DNA from: Apostichopus japonicus
Lineage: Eukaryota; Echinodermata; Holothuroidea; Aspidochirotida; Stichopodidae
Reading direction: 5' to 3'
Length of the DNA stretch: 64,000 nucleotides
Assembly (NCBI RefSeq): GCF_037975245.1
Contig: NC_092565.1
Coordinates: 13,173,499-13,237,498 of the forward strand
This document shows, one piece after another, positions 46,597 to 57,784 of this stretch; within the stretch, counting starts at the first letter, position 1; every line of letters starts with the position of its first letter. Under the pieces are notes generated by a model that was given only the letters and a program-made list of their open reading frames with translations, was not told where the DNA came from and searched no databases. Both the position numbers and the translations under genes were made by a program.

Positions 46597-46635
46597 GGGA
46601 CCAGACCAGAAAAGTATCCACTTATTTCTGGTTCC
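46597..46635 (+). promoter_or_regulatory. LINE2 3' UTR two-tier hairpin
   Basis: GGGACCAGA (46597-46605) pairs with TCTGGTTCC (46627-46635), nine pairs with one wobble. Six bases further in, AAGT (46612-46615) pairs with ACTT (46620-46623). The spacing is the same as in LINE1, with different paired bases. Confidence 0.75.
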
Positions 46636-46788
46636 TCTACTTCCATCTCACATATATATTATTTCAATACTCTATATTTACTGTTTAATGTATTTGATAC
46701 CATCTATATTCATCATAAATTGTTCAAAATGTAAATGTAAAATAATGGAATGTAGAAATAAGTTCAATTCAATTTATGTAGCTGATCA

Positions 46789-47585
46789 GCAGTCTGATAT
46801 CAGCAGTCTGTAACAGAGTGGCTAGAAATACTGGTATTATATGCAAATTAAAACATTATTTACCTCCAAATATACTCAGAACACTCTGTATAACTCTGAT
46901 TTTACCCCAATTAACTTATTGCACGACTATTTGGTCAGGAACCTATTCTACAAATCTTAATCACCTATGTGTCCTCCAGAAGAGAGCTATCCGCCATATA
47001 TCACATGCTGCACCACGTGATCATACTAGCCCATTATACAAAAGATTAAATTTATTAAAACTAAATGATATTATAAGAGTCCAGCTTGTAACATTTGCAT
47101 ATAAAGCATGGAATGGATTGCTACCCGAGGCTTTTAAAGATTTTATAGTAATAGACTAATCCACAACCATCAAACACGCCATTGTAATAACGCACATGTT
47201 TTATCCCAACGAAGTACTTTAAGTTCTTTTAACCCTCGTATTCGTGCTATTAAAACGTGGAATAATCTCCAGGATAATGTTAAGAATAAGCCTTCTTACT
47301 CTGTATTCAATAGGAATCTAAAAACTGTAATTATTTCTCACTATTGATGGATTTATTCTTGTGTGTGTTTGGATTGCTTATTAACATTATTAATTTCAAG
47401 TAGAGTCAATTCGATTATTTCATCATTGTAGATGCTACTATTAACTTTTCTTTTTCTATTCTTAAGTTTTTCTTTCTTTTTTCTTTTTGGGGAGTCTCCT
47501 ACTTTGTTAAGCCTTACAGGCTTTATAGGAGACTTCCCGTCACACTGTAAATTGTGATGAAACAAATAAATATACAAATATACAA
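46789..47585 (+). mobile_element. LINE3: 5'-truncated LINE with RT C-terminus
   Basis: It is inserted in the 5' LTR with target duplication ATCA (46785-46788, 47586-47589). Only the end of ORF2 remains: ICKLKHYLPPNILRTLCITL, LPQLTYCTTIWSG, LCVLQKRAIRHIS, then after a frameshift near 47155 NPRIRAIKTWNNL, ending TGA at 47346. The 3' UTR carries the family hairpin AGTCTCCTA (47493-47501) with TAGGAGACT (47526-47534) and an inner AAGCC/GGCTT, then AAATAAATATAC repeats. This is the parent family of the LINE tails elsewhere in the window. Confidence 0.88.
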
Positions 47586-47754
47586 ATCAATATGAGCTAC
47601 CGTACTTGCTCTTCATATTACACACTACGAGTCTGTGCACTCCATTGAATATGGCTACTGAAATACAATAATAAACCAAGTCTGTTAAGTACTAAATAAA
47701 TGATTGCCTCCTATATTCTTTATACGACACGCTCGACGGTCACAAACTGAAACA

Positions 47755-47770
47755 TGGTGTCAGAAGTAAA
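47755..47770 (+). promoter_or_regulatory. Primer-binding site of the LTR element
   Basis: TGGTGTCAGAAGTAAA starts immediately after the 5' LTR. The leading TGG complements the CCA end of a tRNA; I do not assign the tRNA species. Confidence 0.75.
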
Positions 47771-48244
47771 CTTAAGATAATTTCGAGGAACATTCTTGCG
47801 AGATTCGAAGGACTGATCACCCGAAAATCACCGTGAATTAGTCAGCAATTCGGTAAGATTCCGCTATGCGAATGCACCGTTAGAATAGCATACACAGTAT
47901 CGTATGTATAGGACTATGCGATAAAACAGTACAGTAATCCGAGATGCAACGTAGAATGCAGTGTGATGTGGTAAGCAAAGAAAGGAACTGCAGATTGTAC
48001 GCTAAACTATAACAGTAAGATATAACTGTGTTCGACTAGTTCATAATGCAACAAAGGGGAACACACTGCAGCTAAAGCCTTGTGAAACAACAGTCTGGTG
48101 AGGTGAAAATAAGAAAAGAAAACAATCGCGTTACTGTACGTACCGGTACAATACAAAACCGTGTACACGTTGGAGAATTAAAATTAACATTCAGACGATT
48201 CCTGAAATAAATTCTGCCAGAAGATCGCGAGTTACAATAACAGT

Positions 48245-49160
48245 ATGGATAAAGTTCCCCCACCAGAGAAGATTGATTTTGCTTCTCCCAAACTGGCAAG
48301 CAGATGGCAACACTGGAAAGAAGAATTCAAGCTATATGCAGAACTGGCAATGTCTGACAAAGATGATAAGTTAAAGGAAAAATGTGCCTCTATCTTATGG
48401 GCACTACCGGACGTGAGATATATGAGACTATAAATCCGGTACCAGCTGCAGGCGCTGCCGATGTTTCCCCGAAAATTGGAGAGCTCCTCACACCCTTTGA
48501 TGCCTACTGCAACCCAAAGCAAAATGAAACTGTAGAAAGATACAAATTCTTCACGAGATTTCAGGAGCCAGGGGAGCAGTTGGACAGATACATCACTGAA
48601 CTCAAAGTCCTGGCACAAACATGTAACTTTGAATCATTGCATGACCCGCTTGTCCGGGATAGGATCGTGTGTGGTATCACAAATTCGGCACTCAGAGAGC
48701 GATTACTACGGGCACAGAAACTTACCCTGAAATCATGCGAGGATATGTGCCAGTAGGTGGAACTATCCAGAGAAAGGATAAGGACCATCGAGACGAAAAC
48801 AGAGGTGCACGCGCTCCGACAAAGCGGGCAAGACGACAGACTTCAGAAATGCAAGTACTGTGGGAACAGATACGTCTTTGGGAAGTATACCAGTGTCCTG
48901 CATATGGAAAGACCTGTTCCAAATGCGACAGGAAGAAACATTTTGCAGCTCAATGCAGAACAGCTACATGCAAAGCGTCAGCGAGCGGATCCCAACGGAG
49001 TGGACCCAAAAGGGGCAAAATGAAACGGAAACCGTGGGTAAATGCTGTAGCGGAAGGTGCGTCCAACATTGGCGACAGTTCCTCCGAGTCCCTCTCAGAT
49101 GACGACTTCGAGGATCTCAATACGGTGAACCTGCTCACTCCTCCAAAGACAGAGAACAAT
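48245..49160 (+). pseudogene. gag of the LTR element
   Basis: It starts MDKVPPPEKIDFASPKLASR and, after a frameshift near 48400, continues with a capsid-type helical region (YCNPKQNETVERYKFFTRFQ, LRERLLRAQKLTL) to a TAG at 48754. Downstream is the nucleocapsid with CKYCGN and CPAYGKTCSKC...HFAAQC zinc knuckles (about 48851-48957). The capsid would package element RNA and the knuckles bind it. At least three frame breaks are seen. The knuckle pattern resembles K02A2.6-like gypsy elements of invertebrates. Confidence 0.85.
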
Positions 49161-50840
49161 ATAAACTATATTAACTATAAGCAACAAAGTCACATTTACG
49201 CTGACATGAGTATAGATGAAGTAAGAGTCACTTTTCAAATTGATAGCGGGGCAACCTGCAACATCTTACCAAGCTCAGTTATGAAGAAACTAGGTAAGCA
49301 TAACATTAAGCAAACTAGCCAGGTATTATCAATGATTGTACAATGGGAGTACCTCAAAGCCAAATGGTAAATGCAAACTAAAATTGGTGAACCCCAAAAA
49401 TGGAAAGAAATACCGGGCTGAGTTTGTGATTGTTGACAATGATATTGCAATCCCTCTGCTGGGCAGCAAAGTGGTCCAGCAGATGGGTCTCATAGAAGTT
49501 AGACATGAAAACATTGCCAAACCACTAGGCGTCAATGCAATCACGAATGCAAATGATGGTAAAAACGTCAAAGTTGTGAAGGAGGGGCAAATTACTAATG
49601 TTGAGAACCTGTACCAGGAGTACAATGATGTTTTTGAGGGTATAGGTCAACTAGAAGGGGAATATAAACTACAGCTAGATCCCAATGCAGTACCTGTAGT
49701 TCATCCACCCCGTAGGTTCCCTGTGGCAATCCCAGACAACCTCAAAGCAGAATTAGATAGGCTAGTGAAACAAAACATCATCAAGCCAGTTTCAGAGCCA
49801 ACCCCCTAGGTCTCCAGTCTAGTGACTGTGGTAAAGCCAGGGAAAATGAGAATATGTATCGACCCCCAGAGACCTAAACAAGAGTCTCATGCGCAGCCAC
49901 TATCCTATGCCTACCTTAGAGGATATACTCCCAGATTTAAGTAAGGCTCAGGTCTTTAGTGTATTCGATGCTAAGCATGGGTTTTGGCATGTGAAGCTTG
50001 ATAATGAGAGCTCACTTTTGACCACGTTTAACACCCCTTTTGGAAGGTATCGATGGCTAAGGCTTCCATTTGGACTAAATGCTGCGCCGGAAGAGTTCCA
50101 GCGTAGGCATATCAGGCCCTAGAGGGTTTGCCTGGTGTAAAATGAATTGTAGACGATGTTATCGTGTATGGGGAAGGTCCCACCAAAGAAGCAGCTATCC
50201 GTAATCACGACCAGAAGGTAAGAAACCTCATGGATAGTTGTCGAGAGAAAAATTTGCGACGCAATAGAGATAAGGTCAAGTTTAGGACAGATGAGGTATC
50301 CTTCATGGGTCATTTGATTACTAGCCAAGGATTAAAACCAGATCCAAGAAAGATTGAGGCAGTCATTAAGATGCCAAAACCCACCGATGCGCAAGCAGTT
50401 CGGAGATTCATTGGTTTTGTAACATATCTCAGCAAATTCCTACCCAAACTAAGTGACGCATGCGAACCAATGCGCAAACTGACGCTGAAGGACACAGAGT
50501 GGTCGTGGCATGAAGTTCACGACAAGGCTTTCAATAACATTAAGAGCCTAGTCACCTCACAACCAGTGCTCGGCTACTATGACTCCGCAAAGGAACTTAC
50601 CTTGCAGAGTGACGCGTCAGAGTCGGGATTGGGTGCTACGATAATGCAAGACGGTCACCCAATTGCATTTGCTAGTCGCTCCTTGAGTGACATAGAAATG
50701 CGATATGCGATAATAGAAAAAGAATTCCTGTCTGTCATATTTGGGTTGGAAAGATTTCACCAATACATGTATGGTCGTAGAGTGACTGTACAAACAGATC
50801 ACAAACCACTGGAAAGCATCGTCTGCCAAACGTTGTATAA
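49161..50840 (+). pseudogene. pol part 1: protease, RT, RNase H start
   Basis: The aspartic protease active site is DSGATCN near 49243-49263. The linker KLKLVNPKNGKKYRAEFVIV then leads to RT: RFPVAIPDNLKAEL, HYPMPTLEDIL, FSVFDAKHGFWHVKLD, FNTPFGRYRWLRLPFGL and the catalytic VDDV near 50150. The RNase H domain begins with LQSDASESGLGATI and ends at VQTDHKPLESIVCQ. Stops at 49807 and near 50118-50130 and frameshifts near 49340 and 49870 disable it. Element E cuts the frame at 50840. Confidence 0.88.
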
Positions 50841-53835
50841 GGGCAATTCCGTAAAGTCGGACGTACATTTCGGACAGTTTGTTGATCCATATCTCAATGG
50901 CTATATAGGAGATAACTTTTCATTTGGGTTTTATGGAACATCTACCTTGTACTATTCTTGTATGGAGTTTCATTCCTTGTCCATCTAAATAAACTACAAA
51001 AATTCTCAAAAAACCTCCCTGTGACGGACGTACCCAGAGAAAGTGACTTTTTCAGATAGTAATTTTCTTTTGAAAATTTCTGTGAATTGGGATGGGATGC
51101 AATTTAAAACTACTATACATGTTAAGAAGAAGACTCTTAACTACACATATCAGTAAACAAGCAGTTGAAACCTTTATCACTTCCCTGCAATATATTCAAA
51201 AATTCATCTGTGACGGACGTACAAATTTTTGTGACGGACGTACACGTGTGAAATTATATAGTAAATGTACGTCCGTCACAAACAAAAGTGCTACTTGGTA
51301 TCCCTAAAATTTTAATTTGTGACAGAGCTTCACCCAGAGTTTCCATTGTTGACAGATGTACACATTAATGCAGCTCATTTACTTGTGGCTAATGGAACAA
51401 GTTAGGTAAAAGTAATAGTGAAAAGAAGGTTTACCCTCTCACAAAATTTCTATTCTATTGGAAATCTATATTTCACTTTAAATTTTATGCAAATCATCAA
51501 TGGTAAGCTGATTTAAAATTTTGTGTGCATCATTTCAAATAATACAGATGTTAGACCCCTAGGGAGTTGAAGTTCTCTAGTGGGTCAGAATGATGGGTCT
51601 CTATTAACATTAAGATGGTATGAGCACCAAACCATTTTTCTTTCACTTTTCTTCACACCCTGTTTATTTACTTGAAATTTTTTTTTATATTTAAATACAT
51701 GTACTGCAAGCTTCTGTATGGATGATATACTGTAACAGCACATTTCAGCAAACAAGAAATTCAGAACTTCATATGTGTGATACATTGTGTTGTATTGCTT
51801 CAGGCGCTCTTAGGCTGTGTTCACATTGGATCCCCTGTTCTTAGTCCTGTGTTGACAATTTAACCGCAAATATGTTTCCAAAATCTCCTATAGTGTTCAC
51901 ACTTGAACTCATGCTCCAGCTCTGATTTCCCACTCTGAGTCAATGAACAGGAAGTTACAATATTTGTATGGTGACTCTCACAAAAGTGCAAATGCACAAA
52001 GTGTATGGCAAATTTCTAAAAAAGATGAGTGTCACTAACTTCTGCATGCAATGTATATTGATTCAAGATTGAGGTGAAAGTGGGAGAAAGAAGTCAGTGT
52101 TATAACACTGTTATAACAAGTGAAGTCAGTGTTATAACCAGGGTGTGCATACTACAAATAGCTGTTCAGCAGTATTGCTGAATAGTTATGAGAGCATTTA
52201 CTGGCAATAGTTCTTAAATATCTCATGTCAACATACAGAGATACAGCGGCACACCCTTGGTTAGTATAGCAACTATGAAACATTTATAAAGGTAATACAC
52301 ACAAACACTGTGAAGTTAAGGAAGAACCATCTGGTAACTCTGTCCACCAACATGAAACTATGAGCAAATGTGGTTCAAAATTAACTTTTCTTCCACATAA
52401 TGATACCTGAAACCCAACACAAACAGTAATGAACCTAAAGCAAATGTAGAACAAATTACATCAAAACAATAACATGCATACTACAGCACTTAACAAAATA
52501 CTAACAATTGCAATAACAGTTCTTGATGACTCTCAGACAATCTTCCTTCTAAAACTGATTTACAGTATTAACTAAAAACTAGTTGAACACAGTGTAATAT
52601 ATACAGTATGTTGGATATCGAAAGGAAACCTCATGGTCAGAGGGAAGGATAAATGGCAGAACTACAAGAAACAATGTTGTACATAAACAAATAGTTTGTA
52701 GCTAATAGTTCCATATATGTCCATGGTTAGTTTGCCTAATAGTGAGTGGAACAGGCATGGTGTTATGTAGTTTGTTTGCCTTGATCTTCGGTCACCTTGG
52801 TCCCTGAGTGTTCACACTCTGGAACTGATATCCCCCAGAACAGGGGACCAACATGTCACGGTCTGACCCTGAGAAGGATAGTATTTACACTAGGATGTTG
52901 ATCTCGACCAAGGGATATGATTCGATCGGATCCCCTCTGTGTGTTTTCTAATGTGAACAAGGCTTTTAGATGAAATTTTAAATATCAATGTAGACAATAG
53001 CATACTGAACATGTGGTTCAATACTGTACCATGCCATTTCTTTGATATCTTGCCAAGTGCTAACCAATAACACAAATATATATGCTAGTTGACACTGAAG
53101 TATGCAATGTTTGCATACCACTACATTTATGCTAATGAAGCAACCACAAAACTACCTAATATCTGTGTTAATGACTTAATGGGTTTGATTATTAAATTCA
53201 GAGGTAATGTAGTGATAAACATGTTAAAATACATTGTTTATCTAAACAAAAATAATGTGACGGACGTACACGTGACGGACGTACGTGACGGACGTACGAA
53301 GATACGTACGTCTGTCACAGCATTTTCTGAAAAAATAAAATCCTAGGGATTAAAGGCACATTATGTAGTTATTGAGTGTTCAAATTGTGCATTGAATTGT
53401 AGATGTCTTGAAATCTGGGTACTTCCTTCTGTATGAAATTTAAAAAATGTGATTTTTCTGTGACGGACGTACACATGACAATTTACAGTTTAAAAAAAAG
53501 TTATTCTCAGAAAACTGAAAATCCCTGCAACTTTATCTGTTTGTCAACTGAATCTATATATTATATCACTTCAGCAAATCTAAGAATATTTATTCTACTG
53601 AAGATACACAGGCAAAAATAGGCATTTTGTTTTTGGGTGATTTTTATGAAGCAAATTTGAGATTTTTTTGGTTGACTAATACACACCTTATTCTGCCTGG
53701 AAACAATGTGTTCTGTGAAAATTAGCTAAATATTATGAAACTTCAGAGTTTTAGCTTTCATCTGATACCCTACATGTAATGATTTAACGTTTTTTAAGTT
53801 TTGGTGAAAAGGTTTACTAGTTTACGGAACTGTCC
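50841..53835. mobile_element. DNA element E with GTGACGGACGTAC repeats
   Basis: It is inserted within the RNase H codons; the pol frame resumes at 53836. The ends are GGGCAATTCCGTAAA and the near-complement TTTACGGAACTGTCC, with ATAA on both sides (50837-50840, 53836-53839). The 15-base word TGTGACGGACGTACA and variants occur at least nine times, near both ends and in both orientations (about 50857, 51012, 51210, 51230, 51268, 53258-53316, 53459). No transposase is visible. The centre holds a MITE (51812-52966). Confidence 0.8.
51812..52966. mobile_element. MITE nested in element E
   Basis: AGGCTGTGTTCACATT at the left matches the complement of AATGTGAACAAGGCT at the right. Internal words GATCCCCTGTTCT (51829) and AGAACAGGGGACC (about 52836) are also inverted. 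The interior is non-coding. The target duplication is not clear. Confidence 0.6.
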
Positions 53836-55371
53836 ATAAGGCACCAAAACGCCTACAACGAATGTTGCTGCGACTCCAGAGATATGATGTAACCTTAGGC
53901 TATAGGCCAGGCAAACAGATGCAGCAGGCTGACACGCTCAGCAGAGCGTATCTTCCAGGAAAACCTCAAGGTCATACCTCTAGAGAGGTAGAATCAGTGA
54001 ACATGGTGTATCAACTACCCATAACTGATTCCAGAAAACAGGCAATACAAGCGCACACAACATCTGATAGTACACTGCAGACACTCATTACCATCATTCA
54101 CAATGGGTGGCCAGTCTCAAAATTACTTACTACAGTGTGTGACTCCCTACTACCAATGTCGGGATGAGTTAACAGTGCAGGATGGCGTGGTAATCCGTGG
54201 TGAAAGAGTTGTTGTTCCCAAAACACTCAGGAGGGAAATGCTCGATAAAATTCACTCTTCGCACTTAGGAATAGACGGATGTCTTCGCCATGCTCGTGAA
54301 TGCCTGTATTGGCCAGTTATGAATGCCGAGCTGAAGGACTACATCCAAACATGCGACGTGTGTGCTTCTGTGGAAACTAATCAGCCCAAAGAGCCACTCA
54401 TGCCACATGCAATAGAGCGAAGACCATGGTCCAAAGTTGGCGTAGACCTATTCCATGTTCATGACCGTAACTATGTTGTGACAGTCGACTATTTTTCTGG
54501 TTTTTTTGAAAGTGACTTTCTCCAGGACACCACCTCCAACAGTGTGATACACAAACTGAAAGGGCAATTTGCTCGACATGGTATCCCAGACGTTTGCATG
54601 TCTGATAATGGACCCCAATTTAGCTCCTATGAGTTCAAACAATTTGCACGGGATTAGGAATTCAGACATACAACATCTTCCACAGGGTTTCCCCAAAGTA
54701 ATGGTAGGGCGGAACAAGCAATCAAGATGGCAAAGTCACTAATCACCAAAGCAAAAAAAGCAAGGAAAGACCCATATCTAGCTATCTTAGCTTATAGAAA
54801 CACTCCATATCAAAACATGGACTCCAGTCCAGCCCAACGCTTGTTTAGTCGTAGGACAAAGACACTGCTTCCTACTAGCAGTAAACTGTTGAAACCTGCT
54901 GTGCCAACAAAGGTGACAGAGCAGATTAAATCAAACAAGGCAAGACAAGCCTACTATCATGATAAAGGCTCACATTCACTTCCAACACTTAACACCAGAA
55001 ACACAGTCAGGATTATGCCACCATCCAAGCGTCAAGAGTGGCAAAAGGCAATTGTCCAAAACCAAGTGTCGCCCAGGTCGTATGAAGTTATGACTGAAAA
55101 GAGGCGTGTATATCGCAGAAACAGGAAACACTTGCGACACACAAAGGAGACTTACACACCCAACCCCGAACCACTGGAAACAGTTGAGCAAGAAATTACT
55201 CAAACTGATCCACAAACACAAAACCCCCACACTGCTAAAGATTACTCAGATAGACTTCCGCAGCAGACACGTTCAGGAAGAGTAACGCGTGTCCCAAGCT
55301 ATCTGAGAGATTATACCACTTACTGTAGTTGTCGTAAAGTTGTTAAAGGTGCTGTTTTAGGCTCCCTATAA
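53836..55371 (+). pseudogene. pol part 2: RNase H end and integrase
   Basis: It resumes as KRLQRMLLRLQRYDVTLGYR and QQADTLSRA. After a frameshift near 54165 the integrase follows: zinc-binding HSSHLGIDG...YIQTCDVC (about 54255-54363), DLF and VDYFSG, SDNGPQF (54602) and NGRAEQAIK (54702) carrying the DDE residues. A TAG at 54655-54657 splits the catalytic core. The C-terminal part ends RSGRVTRVPSYLRDY and stops near 55371. Integrase would insert the cDNA; this copy is dead. Confidence 0.88.
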
Positions 55372-55539
55372 AAACTTATGTTTATCTTCTTTTTTTTTAA
55401 TTGTTTTACTTGAGTTTAGCATTAGTGCATTTAATGTAATGAACTTAAGTATGAATATGCTCGTATAGAGTAAAATTGTATTGCATGCTGTTGACATTCA
55501 CCAAGTTGTGACGTGACTTAAAATCTAAAGGCAAGGAGA

Positions 55540-55739
55540 TGTGACAAGTACATTTATGTAGCTGATCAATATGAGCTACCGTACTTGCTCTTCATATTAC
55601 ACATTACGAGTCTGTGCACTCCATTGAATATGGCTACTGAAGTACAATAATAAACCAAGTCTGTAACTAAATAAATGATCGCCTACTTTATTCTTTATAC
55701 GACACGCTCAACGGCCACACACTGAAACACACTGCAATA
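55540..55739 (+). repeat. 3' LTR (200 bp)
   Basis: It begins TGTGACAAGTACATTTATGT after the purine tract AAAGGCAAGGAGA and ends ACTGAAACA before CACTG. It contains AATAATAAACC and AAATAAATGATCG words, possible polyadenylation signals. It is uninterrupted and serves as the template for recognising the pieces of the 5' LTR. Confidence 0.92.
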
Positions 55740-55744
55740 GTATG

Positions 55745-57075
55745 TACAGTAGTCAAAAGGAACGATTACTGAAATGCTATCTAGATACACTGTTCACCTC
55801 AACAGCATATCCAGTCCATTTAAAGGTTTGTGCATAGGTTGTTACAATGTATTAAAGACAGTTATAAGGGAAGAGAGGTGGATAAAACATTCAAATTTGT
55901 TGCTCGGCAAACAGGGTTCATTTTAAGCGGTATCGCATCGCACTTTGCGATGCGGTTATTTACATTTGCGATGCAAGATGATACTTTGTATCGCGCAACT
56001 GCTACACAACCCAAGGTAGGCCCCTAGACTACACACACCTAGAGTATAGCAGCCTAAAGTCCCAAATAACGACATACATTACTATCACACAGAGCATGAT
56101 TCATTGGCACGAAATGTTACACTCATATTTGCTATTTTATCTGACACTTTTGGAGTTTTGTTTTCGCATTTGATTCAAATAATTTATTTGGCCGAGGCCT
56201 ATGCCTGATCTGACCTACGTGGCTACGCAATAATAATAATATAACGTTACTTTCGCACTCGTACTCCGATCCACCGGTGCGGGCTCAGTCTGCATCAAGC
56301 TGAAGTTGGCTACCAATAACAGCGGACAATAGCAGCTGCCAGTAAGCAATACTAGTGGCGGACAATAGCAGTGGATAATAAGCGAGTTGCTGCTATTGGT
56401 AGCTAGCTTCGGAATATTTACTTGGGATATGCTTCCACTTTTTTATTGACATCAAAACTGCAAACTATTGTAACTGGCAAGCTAGGCGGCAACCTAGTGT
56501 GATTGTACCATGGATAAACATGATTTCGCGCACTTTTGACGTATTTTAATCAATATCGTGAACATCCTACAATAAAATTTAAATTCATCACGATTTTTGA
56601 TATTTGTGTAACTATTTATGGGGCCAACGGCGAAATTCGATATATCAACGTTACTGCGCAATATGCCACATCGTGAATGCTTGCATAATTGCATCCCCTC
56701 TAAAAGTGGAAAGATATGTTTGAAACTTTCTTGTGAGAGTTGAGAGTCAATATTTCCAAAGAGGGAGACCCCCGCCCCCAGTGCCAGGGATACATTTATG
56801 ACATTATCTTTATCGTGCAGCGCACGTGCACAGAAAAAAAAATTGCTAACCATTTTTACCAAACTGCTAATCAATTCAGGATTTTGATTAGCAGTACTGC
56901 TAAGCAAATTGAAAAATCTAAAATGAACCCTGTCGGCAAAGAACAACGTCAAATTACCTTATTCTCCATTGGTGGCGAGCACTGGTTCCTATACTGTAGT
57001 TACTACAGTAGATCTCCCATGGAAGCATCAGGATATCTCTTTCTGCTGTCAGAGTTGTTTGGGATTTGTTGTTAC
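55745..57075. other. Host intron, no gene
   Basis: It contains a hairpin GCATCGCA-CTT-TGCGATGC (about 55937-55955) and an inverted repeat at 56302-56410 (GGCTACCAATA...TATTGGTAGC) enclosing a doubled GCGGACAATAGCAG. No exon was recognised. Confidence 0.5.
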
Positions 57076-57161
57076 CTCATCTAACCAGTTGAGTCCATTG
57101 ATACCACACCCATTCAAAGTATATAGCTGTGAATGCTGAGGACTTAGTGCATCAACTTTCT
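57076..57161 (-). CDS. Host gene exon
   Basis: The acceptor TTGTTTTGTCAATTTTCAG precedes 57161 and the donor GATGAG/GTAACAAC follows 57076. Phase 1 to phase 0 over 86 nt. It encodes KVDALSPQHSQLYTLNGCGI then NGLNWLDE. The upstream exon is 92 bp away. The short intron is also open in this frame (with a hydrophobic run), so intron retention is conceivable, but the splice signals are good. Confidence 0.68.
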
Positions 57162-57253
57162 CTGAAAATTGACAAAACAACAGAAAACTAATGATAGTGA
57201 AAATAGGCTCAAAAACCCCTTGATACACATATGCAGGAGCAGAAAATGCATAC

Positions 57254-57292
57254 CTTTGTGGATTATTTGCTGAATAAGACTCAAAACATTCT
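57254..57292 (-). CDS. Host gene exon, most 5' one recognised
   Basis: The acceptor CTAAAACCTTGCACAG lies before 57292 and the donor CACAAAG/GTATGCAT follows 57254. In the phase-1 frame it encodes NVLSLIQQIIHK, and the last G joins AG of the next exon as GAG. Only 39 nt long, so support comes from the splice sites and phase. No further upstream exon was recognised. Confidence 0.55.
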
Positions 57293-57784
57293 CTGTGCAA
57301 GGTTTTAGCACTCAGCAGCCACTCCACTTAGGATTCAGACCTCATACAACATTGTGCTACAGCTGGTGTAGACGTGTTCTAGGGTACTAACGTAGCGCCA
57401 TTATGAACCTGAGGCCTAAGCTAACAACAGTATGGGTATTTCATGCATTGAAACTGAGTATTTGTCCTTAGTCAAACACCAGGTACTTCAACTTTAGCAA
57501 AAATAACCTAAAATATGGTTACCATGTACTTTAGGTGCCCACAGATGTCAAATTTCACTGAACTTAGTCGTTCACGTCACACACACGGTAGGCATTTTGG
57601 TCTGATTCTGAAGGATTTTGAATATCGTGCATTTGGCACCTACTTTTAGCAGGGTCAAGGAAGGAATAAAATTACGGAAGCTTTGGTAGGTCAAGGCTTA
57701 ATGACCCAATAGTTTATTGGGGAGGAAAACTGGTCAGACATGCTCAAAATTTTGTTCTAGTCTCATGTATAGAAACGCACATGC
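57293..57784. other. No gene seen
   Basis: Probable upstream intron of the host gene. No splice-bounded frame was recognised. Confidence 0.45.

Larger units (their letters stand above)
42157..46771 (+). mobile_element. LINE2: decayed near-full-length CR1/L2-like LINE
   Basis: This is the same general type as LINE1 but a diverged family. It inserted in the 5' LTR with target duplication ATTTA (42152-42156, 46772-46776). It has a ~333-bp leader, ORF1 from 42490, a ~240-bp spacer, ORF2 to 46452, then a 3' UTR with a poly-G run, a two-tier hairpin (46597-46635) and a TTCAA-type tail. The full length is preserved but both ORFs are broken. Confidence 0.88.
42140..47754 (+). repeat. 5' LTR, split in three by two LINEs
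   Basis: The pieces are 42140-42156, 46772-46788 and 47586-47754, each matching the 3' LTR in order. LINE2 separates the first two with an ATTTA duplication. LINE3 separates the last two with an ATCA duplication. Over the alignable part I count about eight substitutions and one 4-nt indel against the 3' LTR. Confidence 0.9.
42140..55739 (+). mobile_element. Ty3/gypsy LTR retrotransposon with nested insertions
   Basis: The element is bounded by the 5-bp target duplication CACTG (42135-42139 and 55740-55744). Its LTRs begin TGTGACAAGTACATTTA and end ACTGAAACA. A primer-binding site (TGGTGTCAGAAG) follows the 5' LTR and a purine tract (AAAGGCAAGGAGA) precedes the 3' LTR. The gag-pol order is protease, RT, RNase H, integrase, typical of Ty3/gypsy. 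Two LINEs in the 5' LTR and a DNA element in pol make it span 13.6 kb. It is dead through frameshifts and stops. No env-like frame follows integrase. Confidence 0.92.
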
